64,000 bases of DNA from Bacillota bacterium (GTDB lineage: Bacteria > Bacillota_I > Bacilli_A > Izemoplasmatales > Hujiaoplasmataceae): NCBI GenBank assembly GCA_018816905.1, contig JAHIVB010000010.1, forward strand, positions 62,001 through 126,000, written 5' to 3'. Each line of letters begins with the position of its first letter. Position 1 is the stretch's first letter. The notes under the pieces are model-generated. The model had not been told where the DNA came from. It saw only the letters and a program-made list of their open reading frames with translations, and did no database searches. A program made the translations under genes and the position numbers. This document shows, piece after piece, positions 27,002 through 36,296 of this stretch.

Positions 27002-29323
27002 CTAGGCAATCAATGCTATTTTTAATACTTCATCTATGGTTTCGGCATAATGAATTTGTAAGGCGTCTTTGACTTCTCTCGGGATGTCGTCAACATCTTT
27101 TTCATTGCCTTTGGGAATCACAATCGTGGTTAATCCGCTTCTTGCGGCCGCAATGGATTTCTCTTTCAATCCTCCAATTGGAAGGACTCGACCTTTTAAA
27201 GTAATCTCACCGGTCATGCCAACGAATCGACTCACTTTTTTTCCTGAAAGAACACTGACAAGCGCTGTCGTCAAAGTGACTCCTGCGGAAGGACCGTCTT
27301 TGGGGATGGCTCCCTCTGGAACATGAATGTGAATGTCCGCTTTTTCAAAGATGGACTGATCGATTCCAAGTGTATCTGCATTTGTTCTGACATAAGATAG
27401 AGCCGCCATGGCGGATTCTTTCATGACATTTCCGAGATTACCTGTCAAGACAAGCTGATTCTTTCCTTCATAGTAAGTGGCTTCCACATCCAAAGTGTCG
27501 CCTCCAGCCATCGTAAATGCAAGTCCGGTGACGATACCGACCATATCTTCTTTTTGAATTTTGTTGTTATGGAAAATCGGCTTGCCAAGATAATTGTGAA
27601 GATTCTCAGGCGTAATTTCGACCTTGTCAAGTTTATTCACTAAGATTTCTTTGATTGCCTTACGAACAATCGAACCGAACAGACGTTCTAACTGTCTGAC
27701 ACCGGCTTCTCTGGTATATTCCTTAATCATCAGACGAATGGCTTCGTCTGTTACAATCAATCTGTTTTCTTCTAAGCCATGACTCTTGATTTGTTTGGAT
27801 ACAAGGAACTTCTTGGCAATGTAGAATTTTTCAATTTCGGTATAAGAACTGAGTTCGATGATTTCCATTCTGTCCCTCAGTGGTGCAGGAACGTTTTCCA
27901 AGTAATTGGCAGTCGCAATGAAGATGACTTTGGACAAGTCGTAGTCTTCTTCTACATAGTGATCACTGAAAAATTGGTTTTGTTCAGGATCAAGTACTTC
28001 CAACAAGGAAGCCGAAGGGTCGTTTCTTTCATTCATTACGAGTTTATCGATTTCATCAATCAAGAAAACCGGATTGGATACTTTTGCCTTAATCATTCCA
28101 TTGATGATTCTTCCGGGAAGTGCTCCCACGTAGGTCCTTCGATGTCCTCTAATTTCAGCCTCGTCATGAACGCCACCCAGACTCGTTTTGACAAATTCGC
28201 GGTTCAGTGCATTTGCGATTGATTTGGCGAGTGAAGTCTTTCCAACTCCTGGAGGACCTGAAAGGCATAGAATGGTTTGTGGGTTCTTGCCAGTCAACAT
28301 TTTGACTGATAGATATTCAATAATACGCTCTTTCACTTTTTCAAGTCCATAATGACTCGATTCCAGTTTTTCAATAGCGATATTGATGTCTTTTTCGTCT
28401 TCCGTTTGTTTTTGCCAAGGAATGGAAATCAATGTTTCAAGATAAGTTCTAACCACATTGGATTCACTGGAGTTTGCGGATAAATATTCGTATCTCTTCA
28501 GTTCTTTCAATGCTTTCGTACGAACGTGATCAGGCATATCAGATTCTTCGATTTGTTGGAGAAGTTTTGACGCGTCGTCTTGTTTGGAATCTCCGAGCTC
28601 TTCTTGAATCGCTCTCATCTTTTCACGAAGATAATATTCTTTTTGGTTTTGATCTGCCGACTTACGGACGGATTCATTGATTTTAGATTCGATTGTTTGT
28701 AGGTTTTTCTCTTTTTGAATGTCTTCCAAAATCATTTGAAGGCGAGTATTGATTGAAATCGTCCTGAGGTATTTGATTCGTTCCGTTTCTGAAATTCTCA
28801 TGTCAGAAGCAATTAGGTCACATAATTTGTCACTTGTGATTCCTTGGTGCATCGCATCGAGGATTTTTTTCGAGTCACGGAATAAAAACGAAGCATTTTC
28901 AATCGCTTCTTTCGAGACCATTTTGAGAAGGACTTGTTCTTCTTCAATGTTTTCCGGACGAAGAACCATCGATGTAAAGTCGATGAGATAATAAGGCTCT
29001 CTTGCGATTAAATCATTGAGATGAACACGCATTAATGGTTCAAATTTAATTTTGTAATTGCCATTCGGCAATTTGATTTTCACTGAGATTCTAGCTAAAA
29101 GACCGACTTCGACTAAATCATCGAACTCAGGATCTTGGATTTCTGGATTTTCTTGAAAAACAAGAAGAACGTGTCCGTCCCGATTGTTTTCTGCTTCATA
29201 AATGGCATTTTTGGAAAAATCTCTGCCAACTTCTACTCTGACATCGGATCCAGGAAGGAATATGACTCCTCTGACTGGTACGACGGGAAGGGAATCGGTA
29301 AATACTTTATTGATTTCGTACAT
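27002..29323 (-). CDS. lon: ATP-dependent protease Lon
   Basis: Hexameric AAA+ serine-lysine protease for misfolded and regulatory proteins. 773 aa. The N-terminal substrate domain begins LPVVPVRGVIFLPGSD. Walker A is GPPGVGKTSLA and Walker B is VFLIDEIDK. The protease Ser is in PKDGPSAGVTLTTAL and the Lys in GGLKEKSIAAARSG. The start at 29323 (MYEINKVF) has AGAGGTG upstream; the reading frame is open to 29404 but without a ribosome site. No CIRCE or CtsR box is visible, so heat control, if any, is of another type. Confidence 0.97.
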   Translation of the reverse strand: MYEINKVFTDSLPVVPVRGVIFLPGSDVRVEVGRDFSKNAIYEAENNRDGHVLLVFQENPEIQDPEFDDLVEVGLLARISVKIKLPNGNYKIKFEPLMRVHLNDLIAREPYYLIDFTSMVLRPENIEEEQVLLKMVSKEAIENASFLFRDSKKILDAMHQGITSDKLCDLIASDMRISETERIKYLRTISINTRLQMILEDIQKEKNLQTIESKINESVRKSADQNQKEYYLREKMRAIQEELGDSKQDDASKLLQQIEESDMPDHVRTKALKELKRYEYLSANSSESNVVRTYLETLISIPWQKQTEDEKDINIAIEKLESSHYGLEKVKERIIEYLSVKMLTGKNPQTILCLSGPPGVGKTSLAKSIANALNREFVKTSLGGVHDEAEIRGHRRTYVGALPGRIINGMIKAKVSNPVFLIDEIDKLVMNERNDPSASLLEVLDPEQNQFFSDHYVEEDYDLSKVIFIATANYLENVPAPLRDRMEIIELSSYTEIEKFYIAKKFLVSKQIKSHGLEENRLIVTDEAIRLMIKEYTREAGVRQLERLFGSIVRKAIKEILVNKLDKVEITPENLHNYLGKPIFHNNKIQKEDMVGIVTGLAFTMAGGDTLDVEATYYEGKNQLVLTGNLGNVMKESAMAALSYVRTNADTLGIDQSIFEKADIHIHVPEGAIPKDGPSAGVTLTTALVSVLSGKKVSRFVGMTGEITLKGRVLPIGGLKEKSIAAARSGLTTIVIPKGNEKDVDDIPREVKDALQIHYAETIDEVLKIALIA

Positions 29324-29381
29324 TTTCTTCACCTCTTTATCTTTGTGATGCAAGTTGTAAACCAAGGTTTCTTTATGATAA

Positions 29382-29413
29382 TATATTTTATCACATGTAA
29401 ACATAAACTACAA
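29382..29413 (-). promoter_or_regulatory. lon promoter
   Basis: TTGTAG (29408-29413), 17-nt spacer, extended -10 TGATAAAAT (TAAAAT at 29385-29390). The 17-mer ACATGTGATAAAATATA at 29382-29398 recurs exactly in the rnhC promoter. Confidence 0.65.
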
Positions 29414-29441
29414 AGCAAATGAATGTTTTAAACAAAAGAAA

Positions 29442-29493
29442 AAAACCCCGACGATCGGTTGAAAAATAAATTTCAAATCAAGATCAGGGTTTT
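29442..29493 (-). terminator. tig terminator
   Basis: Arms AAAACCCTGATC and GATCGTCGGGGTTTT separated by an AU-rich loop, followed by a U-run on the minus strand. Confidence 0.75.
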
Positions 29494-29500
29494 AAGTGTT

Positions 29501-30793
29501 TTACAGAATAACGGCTTTTTCAACCAACAGGTCAATGGCTTTTTTGTAGATGACTTCATCTTTGATTGCGTTGACTGGAATGGCCGCTTTCGCTTGTTCC
29601 AAGGAAACATTTTGAGATTTGTATTGTTCAACGATTTCAAGATATTTAGTTTCTACTTCTTCGTCAGTGACTTCAATGGCTTCTTTTTTCCCAATCGCTT
29701 CCACTACTAATTGTTGGCGAAGGTTTCTTTCAGCTTCCGTTTTTAGCTCTTCATCATAAGCTTCTCTTGTTTTGCCCATATATTGAAGATAAGTATCGAA
29801 GTCAAGTCCGTATTGTTTGATTTGACGTTCTGAATTTTCATGCATTCTTGCAGTCTCATCTTTAACCATTTCTTCTGGCAAATCAAAAGATGCGTTTTCA
29901 GTCGCCTTTTCAATCACGGTCTTCAATACGTGATTCTTATTTTGAGCTTCTTTTTGAGATTTAAGATTTTCTGCGATGTGAGCTTTATATTCTGAAATGG
30001 TTCCAACGTTTTCAATCTTCAAGTCCTTGACGAACTCTTCAGTCAACACTGGAACTTCTCTAACCTTGATTTCATGCAATCTAACCGCAAATACTGCTTC
30101 TTTGCCTGCTAAAGTTTTTTCTTGATAGTCTTCAGGGAACGTGACGACTACATCTTTCGCTTCTTCCGTTTTCATTCCGACCATTTGAGTTTCAAATCCA
30201 GGAATGAATTGGTTGGAACCGATGACTAGTTCATGGTTCTCAGCTGTTCCACCATCAAATTTGACTCCGTCGACCGAGCCTGAAAAATCGAATACTGCCG
30301 TATCTCCTTCTTCAAGAACGCCTTCTTCTTTTAATACCATTTCAGCGTTTTTGTCGAGTTCTTTTTGGATTTCTTGATCCACTTCCAAATCGGATACTTC
30401 GTTGCCTAAAACAACGACTTCGATTCCGAGGTAATCTCCTAAAGTGATTTCCGGTTTGACCGCCACTGTCACAGAGTAGGTGAATTCTTCCCCTCTTTTT
30501 ACTTTTTGAATGTCTAAATCAATTTTCGGTTGTGCGACAACTTCGATGTTGTTGCTGGTTACTGCATCATAATATGTGTCTTGCAATGCATGGTTGACTG
30601 CTTCCTCATATAGTGATTCAACGCCATATTTTGCTTCATAGACGTTTCTTGGTGCTTTTCCTTTGCGGAAACCTTTGATTTCCACATTTTTGTTTACTTC
30701 TTCAAAAGCGTGGTCTAGTGCATGTTCGAATAATTCTACAGACACAGTTACGTCAAAACGTACTCTTGAACCACTGATTTTATCAATAATCAT
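29501..30793 (-). CDS. tig: Trigger factor, ribosome-associated chaperone
   Basis: 430 aa. Ribosome-binding N-terminal domain with the signature loop IKGFRKGKAPRNV, a central FKBP-type PPIase domain from about residue 160 (EEGDTAVFDFSGSVDG), and a helical C-terminal substrate-cradling domain. GGAGG precedes the ATG by six bases. A monocistronic unit with its own strong promoter at 30827-30855. Confidence 0.97.
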   Translation of the reverse strand: MIIDKISGSRVRFDVTVSVELFEHALDHAFEEVNKNVEIKGFRKGKAPRNVYEAKYGVESLYEEAVNHALQDTYYDAVTSNNIEVVAQPKIDLDIQKVKRGEEFTYSVTVAVKPEITLGDYLGIEVVVLGNEVSDLEVDQEIQKELDKNAEMVLKEEGVLEEGDTAVFDFSGSVDGVKFDGGTAENHELVIGSNQFIPGFETQMVGMKTEEAKDVVVTFPEDYQEKTLAGKEAVFAVRLHEIKVREVPVLTEEFVKDLKIENVGTISEYKAHIAENLKSQKEAQNKNHVLKTVIEKATENASFDLPEEMVKDETARMHENSERQIKQYGLDFDTYLQYMGKTREAYDEELKTEAERNLRQQLVVEAIGKKEAIEVTDEEVETKYLEIVEQYKSQNVSLEQAKAAIPVNAIKDEVIYKKAIDLLVEKAVIL

Positions 30794-30826
30794 TTTTTTC
30801 CTCCATGTTCAATAATCACTTTCACT

Positions 30827-30855
30827 ATTATAGCAAACGAGCGTGAATAATGCAA
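30827..30855 (-). promoter_or_regulatory. tig promoter
   Basis: TTGCAT (30850-30855), 17-nt spacer, extended -10 TGCTATAAT with TATAAT at 30827-30832. Confidence 0.8.
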
Positions 30856-30868
30856 ACTTTTTGCGCGT

Positions 30869-31783
30869 TTAAAAGACTTTTTCAAAGATGGTTTTCAGTC
30901 TGCTGGGGAGTTTTTTTACCGATTCGGCAATGAGACTCGGCAAAAGTGTGATTGCTTCCGCAAAAGCCATCTTTCTAACGTCGTTTTTAGAAATACCTTT
31001 TAAATTCATAAATAGATAATTTCTACAGATAATCCCGACTCTCAAAGATAATAATGCATTTCCAACCCCTTGAGCCAGGGAACCGGTGATTAATTTCAAG
31101 AATGGAACTTCAGACAAGACATTAATCCCTTTGGAAGGAAATAATTCATTGAAATCGATATTTTCTAAGCTTTCCGCGATGACAGCGGAAGTCATCACGT
31201 TGAATGATAATTTCCCTAATGCCGGGTAGCTGGGTCTAAACCCACATTTCAAGACGAGTTCTTTGATTAATTTCAAATTGATCGTAAACACGGCAAGAGC
31301 ATCTAATCTTCCATTTTGAGAAATCGCAGTAGAAAGGAACACTGTTTCCGCATGCTTCACGATAATCTTGTTGATTTCTTTTTTGATTGTCTTGTCAAAA
31401 ACAATCGACAACGTTTGCTTGAGTTCGACTGGAGAATCCAAGCTATCATTTACAGATGCTTTTTCGTCTTCTGATAAATAGGGCTCCAATACAATGTTTT
31501 TTGCGACTTTCTTGTACATCAGGTAGTTCTTCTTCGCATTGGTCTCTTCATCGAATAACGTATCCATCGAAAACGTCGGTGAAAAAACTACTTGAAGAAT
31601 AGGACGTACAATCAGAAGAATAAACAGAATCGCCGCAACCACGTAAAATGCGTAACTGACGTACGGATGAATTAAAGCGAGTCTTTCCCCCAGTTGCAGC
31701 ACACTGGAAAGAATGACTAGTATTGCGAATAGTAAGGATCCGATTCCAAGTGTAATCCAAAATCCTTTTCCAAATTTTTTCAT
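30869..31783 (-). CDS. DUF697 (YcjF-like) membrane protein
   Basis: 304 aa. Two N-terminal membrane segments (about 10-30 and 42-62) precede a DUF697 domain (roughly 140-275) recognised from AETVFLSTAISQNGRLDALA, FRPSYPALGKLSFN and GSLAQGVGNALLSLRVG. DUF697 proteins are often paired with Era-like GTPases, but none is next to it here. Its ATG overlaps the ribF stop, making it the last gene of mutS2-trx-truB-ribF. Function unknown. Confidence 0.85.
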   Translation of the reverse strand: MKKFGKGFWITLGIGSLLFAILVILSSVLQLGERLALIHPYVSYAFYVVAAILFILLIVRPILQVVFSPTFSMDTLFDEETNAKKNYLMYKKVAKNIVLEPYLSEDEKASVNDSLDSPVELKQTLSIVFDKTIKKEINKIIVKHAETVFLSTAISQNGRLDALAVFTINLKLIKELVLKCGFRPSYPALGKLSFNVMTSAVIAESLENIDFNELFPSKGINVLSEVPFLKLITGSLAQGVGNALLSLRVGIICRNYLFMNLKGISKNDVRKMAFAEAITLLPSLIAESVKKLPSRLKTIFEKVF

Positions 31784-32694
31784 AGGTTATTCCTTTCTTC
31801 GAAATAGTTTCTCGAAACTATTTCGTCTTCTTTCATTTTTTCAATCAATTCCTCAACCGAGGAAAATTTAATCTCAGGACGGATATAGTGAAGAAAAGAA
31901 AGTTCGATATGTTGTCCGTATAAATGTCCATCAAAATCCATCACATAGACTTCAATTGTCTCTTGATTATCTCCAAATGTTGGATTCTTCCCAACATTCG
32001 AAATTCCGTTGTACTGACGTTTTCCAATTTTCACTGTAGAGATATAGACTCCTTGTTTCGGAGCCAAATAGCCCGTATTTTTGATGTTAGCGGTAGGAAA
32101 ACCCATGGCTTTTCCGCGATTCTTTCCTGGAACGACTTTTCCTTTGATGGTATACGGTTTTCCCATCAAAGCTGCCACTTCTTCCATGTTCCCGCCTTTG
32201 GTACATTGTCTGATTCGAGTGGTACCTATCTTTTCATCTTCAAAATCCATCTCTTCAATGACAATCGTTTCAAATGAATTCTGTTCTTTTAGAAAAGACG
32301 CATTCCCTTTTCCTCGATTTCCAAAAGTAAAATCGAACCCGACAATCACAACTGCTTGATTTTTCAAAAACCTGTCAATGAAGTCGATAGGCTCCATTTG
32401 GACCAGTTTTTCTGATACGTCCAAGACATAAAAATAATCAAAACCAAGTTTTCTAGCGGCTAAAATTTTGTCCTTTAGAGAGGTGATGAATGAAAAAGGT
32501 TCTTTCTTCAAAAAAGAAAGGATATGATCCGAAAAAGTAAGCATTGCCGTTTTAAGACCACGTTTTCTTCCTTCTTCGATGGTTTTGTTCATCAAGGTTT
32601 GATGAGCAATGTGCAAACCATCAAAAAAGCCAAGGCAAATGGCAAGTTCTGATTGCTTTGCATAATCACTCGATTTGTAGTGGATGGTTTTCAA
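31780..32694 (-). CDS. ribF: Bifunctional riboflavin kinase / FAD synthetase
   Basis: Makes FMN then FAD from riboflavin. 304 aa. The N-terminal nucleotidyltransferase domain shows CLGFFDGLHIAHQ and VGFDFTFGNRGKG. The C-terminal riboflavin kinase domain starts at about residue 180 with KGKVVPGKNRGKAMGFPTAN. The start codon overlaps the truB stop (ATGA); truB-ribF is a common pair. Full length, no oddities. Confidence 0.96.
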   Translation of the reverse strand: MKTIHYKSSDYAKQSELAICLGFFDGLHIAHQTLMNKTIEEGRKRGLKTAMLTFSDHILSFLKKEPFSFITSLKDKILAARKLGFDYFYVLDVSEKLVQMEPIDFIDRFLKNQAVVIVGFDFTFGNRGKGNASFLKEQNSFETIVIEEMDFEDEKIGTTRIRQCTKGGNMEEVAALMGKPYTIKGKVVPGKNRGKAMGFPTANIKNTGYLAPKQGVYISTVKIGKRQYNGISNVGKNPTFGDNQETIEVYVMDFDGHLYGQHIELSFLHYIRPEIKFSSVEELIEKMKEDEIVSRNYFEERNNL

Positions 32695-33566
32695 TTGAGC
32701 ATCACCGACATTCTCATCACGTTTTTTTCCTCGTCGTAGGTATAGATGGCGATGGGTATTTGTAGTTGATTGTAAAGAATCGTGTCGCTTTTCGTTTTGA
32801 AAAGTTCGTTTGGAAGAAAACGTCCATTTTCAACCAATTTGGCAAACTCGTCATCAATCACTAGTTTGTCTAGATTCATGTGATCAATCGGATTCATGAA
32901 TTTATAATCTAGCGTATGAAGACACTCTAGACAGACAGCATCAGAAATGGAGAAGGTTCCGACTTTGGTTCTTCTCAGTTCAGATAAACAACCGACGCTG
33001 CCCAAAGCAATACCTACGTCTCTTGCGAACGCGCGAATGTAGGTTCCCTTTGATACTTCCATTGAAATTGAAAATTTGACTAAACCTTCTTCGATTCTAA
33101 AATTGGAAGGCTCTGAACAAGAATAGATTTCAATGTCTCTTGGTTCTATGTCAGGAATTTCTTTGTTTTTTCTTGCTAGATCGACAAGTTTTTTCCCATC
33201 TTTTTTTATGGCGGAATACATTGGTGGCATTTGCTTTTGCTTTCCAATGAAAGATTTCAATACCTTGGATACGTTGAAAGCGTTAATACCTTCCACACTT
33301 TTTCTGGAAGTCACTTTTCCGGTGATATCCAAAGAATCGGTTTCGATTCCCAAGGTGATTTCTGCGTCATAAGTTTTATCGTGTTCAACAAAGTATTTGG
33401 ATAATTTCGTCGCTTTGTCGATAAGCATGACCATCAGTCCGGTTGCGAAAGGATCAAGCGTACCCGTATGGCCGATTCTTCTCAACTTCAAATGTCTTCT
33501 CAAATCATTGACGACGTCATGACTGGTATAGCCTTTGGCCTTGTCAATCAATAGAATCTGATACAT
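32691..33566 (-). CDS. truB: tRNA pseudouridine-55 synthase
   Basis: Forms pseudouridine 55 in the T-loop of tRNAs. 291 aa. Start MYQILLIDKAKGYTSHDVVN. The catalytic Asp is in RRIGHTGTLDPFATGLM. Further family blocks are SKGTYIRAFARDVG and LRRTKVGTFS. It lies 28 nt after the thioredoxin-like gene and is coupled to ribF. Confidence 0.97.
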   Translation of the reverse strand: MYQILLIDKAKGYTSHDVVNDLRRHLKLRRIGHTGTLDPFATGLMVMLIDKATKLSKYFVEHDKTYDAEITLGIETDSLDITGKVTSRKSVEGINAFNVSKVLKSFIGKQKQMPPMYSAIKKDGKKLVDLARKNKEIPDIEPRDIEIYSCSEPSNFRIEEGLVKFSISMEVSKGTYIRAFARDVGIALGSVGCLSELRRTKVGTFSISDAVCLECLHTLDYKFMNPIDHMNLDKLVIDDEFAKLVENGRFLPNELFKTKSDTILYNQLQIPIAIYTYDEEKNVMRMSVMLN

Positions 33567-33594
33567 CAGGACCCTCCTCTCTCAAACAGATTGA

Positions 33595-33894
33595 TTATAA
33601 CACTGAATCCAGAAACTCTTTGAATTCTTCAACATTCATGGATTCGCTTTTTCGAATGATTTCGATTCCGTCTCTGATGATAATAACGGTAGGAATCGCA
33701 GTAACTTGATATTTTGTGGTGATTTCTTTTTCGTGTTCTGTGTCGATTTTGATGAACTCTGCATTGTATTGAGGTTCGAGTGCCTCAAAGGATTTCGAGA
33801 CTTGTCTACAAGTACCACACCATCTCGCGAAAAATTCAAGAACGAATGTTCCGTGAGATAAATCAATGTTTTGGTCCGCTTTGATGTTTACCAC
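33595..33894 (-). CDS. trxA: Thioredoxin
   Basis: 99 aa, one thioredoxin fold. Redox motif FFARWCGTCRQVSK (CGTC rather than the usual CGPC), cis-Pro region VTAIPTVIIIRDG. Cytoplasmic, no signal peptide. The Thr for Pro in the active-site pair is known in some thioredoxins and usually shifts the redox potential upward, a family-level expectation. It sits 17 nt from the mutS2 stop, in the same operon. Confidence 0.92.
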   Translation of the reverse strand: MVNIKADQNIDLSHGTFVLEFFARWCGTCRQVSKSFEALEPQYNAEFIKIDTEHEKEITTKYQVTAIPTVIIIRDGIEIIRKSESMNVEEFKEFLDSVL

Positions 33895-33911
33895 TCTTCT
33901 TGCCTCCTCGA

Positions 33912-36230
33912 CTATTTAAAATAGATGACTGTCACTCCGGAACCGCCTTCATTCATTCCGCCTGGACGATGACTTTTAACGATTTGATTGGTTTTAAGAT
34001 AACTTTGAACCCCTTTTCGAAGTGCTCCAGTCCCGTATCCGTGAATGATATAGGCAAATTCAAGATGATTCATCAGACAAATGTCGATGTATTTATCCAA
34101 TTCTTCCATGGCTTCTTCAAAACGCATTCCTCTTAAATCAAGCTCAGCTTTCACCTGAGAAACCGTAGATACTTTAACACTGCTTTTCAGTTCTGTTTGT
34201 TCTTCTCTGGAAACGAATTCCAGATCTTTTTCTTTGAAAACTGCAGAGAGGGTTCCCATTTGAACTAGGTATTCGCCAGTCGATCGTTCTTTAAGGATGA
34301 CACCGTTTCTTTGATAAGGAACAACATTGACCGTGTCACCTATTTGAATGGAAGACTGATTGGTTTTTTGAAATTTGGAATCTTTAGCCCCAAGATTTTT
34401 TACCTGATGTTTCAAGGTCGCAAGTTCATGTTCTTTAAAGGATGCTGATTTCTTCAGTTCATTGAGTTCTTCAATCAGTTTTTCCGCTTCTTTTTTGGCT
34501 TTCTCTATCTCTTGTTCTTTGTCGATTTGAGTCGATTCAATCAGCCTGTTAATCTTTTGCCTTCCCGAAATCATCTGTTGTTCAAGTTCAGATTTTTTCT
34601 GCTCAAGTTCTTGGTTTCTCTTTTCGACTTCATCAATCTTGTCTTGTAATAACAAAGATTGTTTTTCAAGTTTTTTCATTAAAACCACGGTATCATTATC
34701 AAACGACATCGAAACCGTTCTGGCATGGTTGATAATTTCATCCATCAACCCGAGTCGTTGGGCGATGTCCAGGGCATTTGATGTTCCTGGAACACCTATT
34801 TTGAGACGATAAGTCGGTTTTAATGATTCAATGTCAAATTCAACAGAGGCATTGACGGTATCTTCTAGATCGTAGGCATAGACTTTCAGTTCCGGATAAT
34901 GGGTGGTTACCATGGAGTAGACATTTTGAGTTCGGATGTAGTCTAAAATACTGATGGCTAAGCTTGCGCCTTCTTTTGGATCCGTTCCGCTTCCAAGCTC
35001 ATCGAGCAATATTAAAGAATTCGGTTCTAAATGGCGTAAAATATAGATGATTTTTGTAATGTGTGATGAAAAAGTCGATAGTGATTGTTCAATCGATTGT
35101 TCATCTCCGATGTCTGCGTATATATTTTTGAAGACCATCGTTTTCGAAAGTGGCGCAACCGGAATGAGTAATCCGGATTGGACCATCAATGAAAGGAGTC
35201 CCAATGTTTTCAAGGCGACAGTTTTTCCGCCCGTGTTAGGTCCGGTAATAACAATTGTTTTATACTGAAAAAATGATATGGTATTGGCAACGACGGTTTC
35301 TCTTGGAATTAAAGGGTGTCTTGCTTGACGCAACTCGATTTCATTCTTTGTAATTTCAGGTCGATGATGGTCATTTTTTAAAGCGTATTTTGCTTTGGCA
35401 AATATAATATCAAGTTCAGTAAATATTCTCAAGTTGTTCTGAAGTTCTAAAGACACTTCGCTGACAAGAAAAGACAGTTTTTGTAAAATCTTTTCAATTT
35501 CGTTTTGTTCTTCTACTTGCAAGGTCGAAAGAAGATTATTAATCTCTACACAACTCATCGGTTCGATGAATACCGTTTCCTTTGATGAAGATTGGTCGTG
35601 GATGATTCCTTTAAAAGAATTCTTATATTCCGCCTTGACTGGAAGAACGAGCCGATTGTTTCTAATCGTAATAATCGAGTCGGTTAATTTGGTTTGTTCA
35701 CTCCGAAGAAGTTGTGACATCCGTTCTTCCACTCTCTTTTCAGAGATGTGAATTTTTTTTCTGATTTGAGACAATTCCATAGACGCATCATCGACAACCG
35801 TTCCCTTATCATCAATGCATTCTTCGATTGCACGTTTGAGTAAAGGATGATTCGTGATGTCTTCGTAATAATGATACAATATCTCTGATGGAATCTCTAG
35901 TTGTTTGATTTTCTTGATGTAGGCGACGCTTCTGGAAGAAGCATCGATTAAAGAAACGATTCTTAAAAGTTCCTCAATCGAAAGCGTCGATCCGATGCTA
36001 CTTCTGATGAGAGCCTCCTTGACATTTAACACACCAGAAAGTGGCGTTTCATCATATCGTTCTATCATCGTTAGGGCTTCTTCGACTTCTTTTAACATCA
36101 ATTCAATCGCTTCTAAATGGTTGGAGGGACGGATGGAAGGAATCGTTTGTTTAGCCAAATCGGTGACGGCATCTTTTTTCAATCGTTCTAGTATCTTGTC
36201 AAATTCCAACAAGGTAATGTCTGTATTCAT
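33912..36230 (-). CDS. mutS2: MutS2 (Smr-domain recombination/ribosome-rescue ATPase)
   Basis: 772 aa. It lacks the mismatch-recognition domain of MutS. The clamp region lies in the first half and the ATPase follows: Walker A VITGPNTGGKTVALKTLG, then LLDELGSGTDPKEGASL. A long coiled coil comes next (about 505-610) and a C-terminal Smr endonuclease domain (about 695-772) with LDLRGMRFEEAMEEL and IIHGYGTGALRKG. MutS2 suppresses recombination and, in Bacillus, acts on collided ribosomes. First gene of its operon, divergent from rnhC; AAGGTGA precedes the ATG. Confidence 0.97.
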   Translation of the reverse strand: MNTDITLLEFDKILERLKKDAVTDLAKQTIPSIRPSNHLEAIELMLKEVEEALTMIERYDETPLSGVLNVKEALIRSSIGSTLSIEELLRIVSLIDASSRSVAYIKKIKQLEIPSEILYHYYEDITNHPLLKRAIEECIDDKGTVVDDASMELSQIRKKIHISEKRVEERMSQLLRSEQTKLTDSIITIRNNRLVLPVKAEYKNSFKGIIHDQSSSKETVFIEPMSCVEINNLLSTLQVEEQNEIEKILQKLSFLVSEVSLELQNNLRIFTELDIIFAKAKYALKNDHHRPEITKNEIELRQARHPLIPRETVVANTISFFQYKTIVITGPNTGGKTVALKTLGLLSLMVQSGLLIPVAPLSKTMVFKNIYADIGDEQSIEQSLSTFSSHITKIIYILRHLEPNSLILLDELGSGTDPKEGASLAISILDYIRTQNVYSMVTTHYPELKVYAYDLEDTVNASVEFDIESLKPTYRLKIGVPGTSNALDIAQRLGLMDEIINHARTVSMSFDNDTVVLMKKLEKQSLLLQDKIDEVEKRNQELEQKKSELEQQMISGRQKINRLIESTQIDKEQEIEKAKKEAEKLIEELNELKKSASFKEHELATLKHQVKNLGAKDSKFQKTNQSSIQIGDTVNVVPYQRNGVILKERSTGEYLVQMGTLSAVFKEKDLEFVSREEQTELKSSVKVSTVSQVKAELDLRGMRFEEAMEELDKYIDICLMNHLEFAYIIHGYGTGALRKGVQSYLKTNQIVKSHRPGGMNEGGSGVTVIYFK

Positions 36231-36296
36231 GAACTCACCTTCATTCTCTTCTATTTTAACATAACATGTGATAAAATATACACAGGAGTTGACACT
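36231..36296. promoter_or_regulatory. Divergent promoter region mutS2 / rnhC
   Basis: In 66 bp both strands carry a TAAAAT-type -10. For rnhC it is TGATAAAAT (hexamer 36272-36277), inside the 17-mer ACATGTGATAAAATATA shared with the lon promoter. For mutS2 it is TGTTAAAAT on the minus strand. The two overlap closely enough to compete for polymerase. Confidence 0.55.

Noticed and set aside
26971-29413. CIRCE or CtsR heat-shock operator for lon
   Set aside because: No TTAGCACTC-N9-GAGTGCTAA and no tandem heptad of CtsR type in the lon upstream region.
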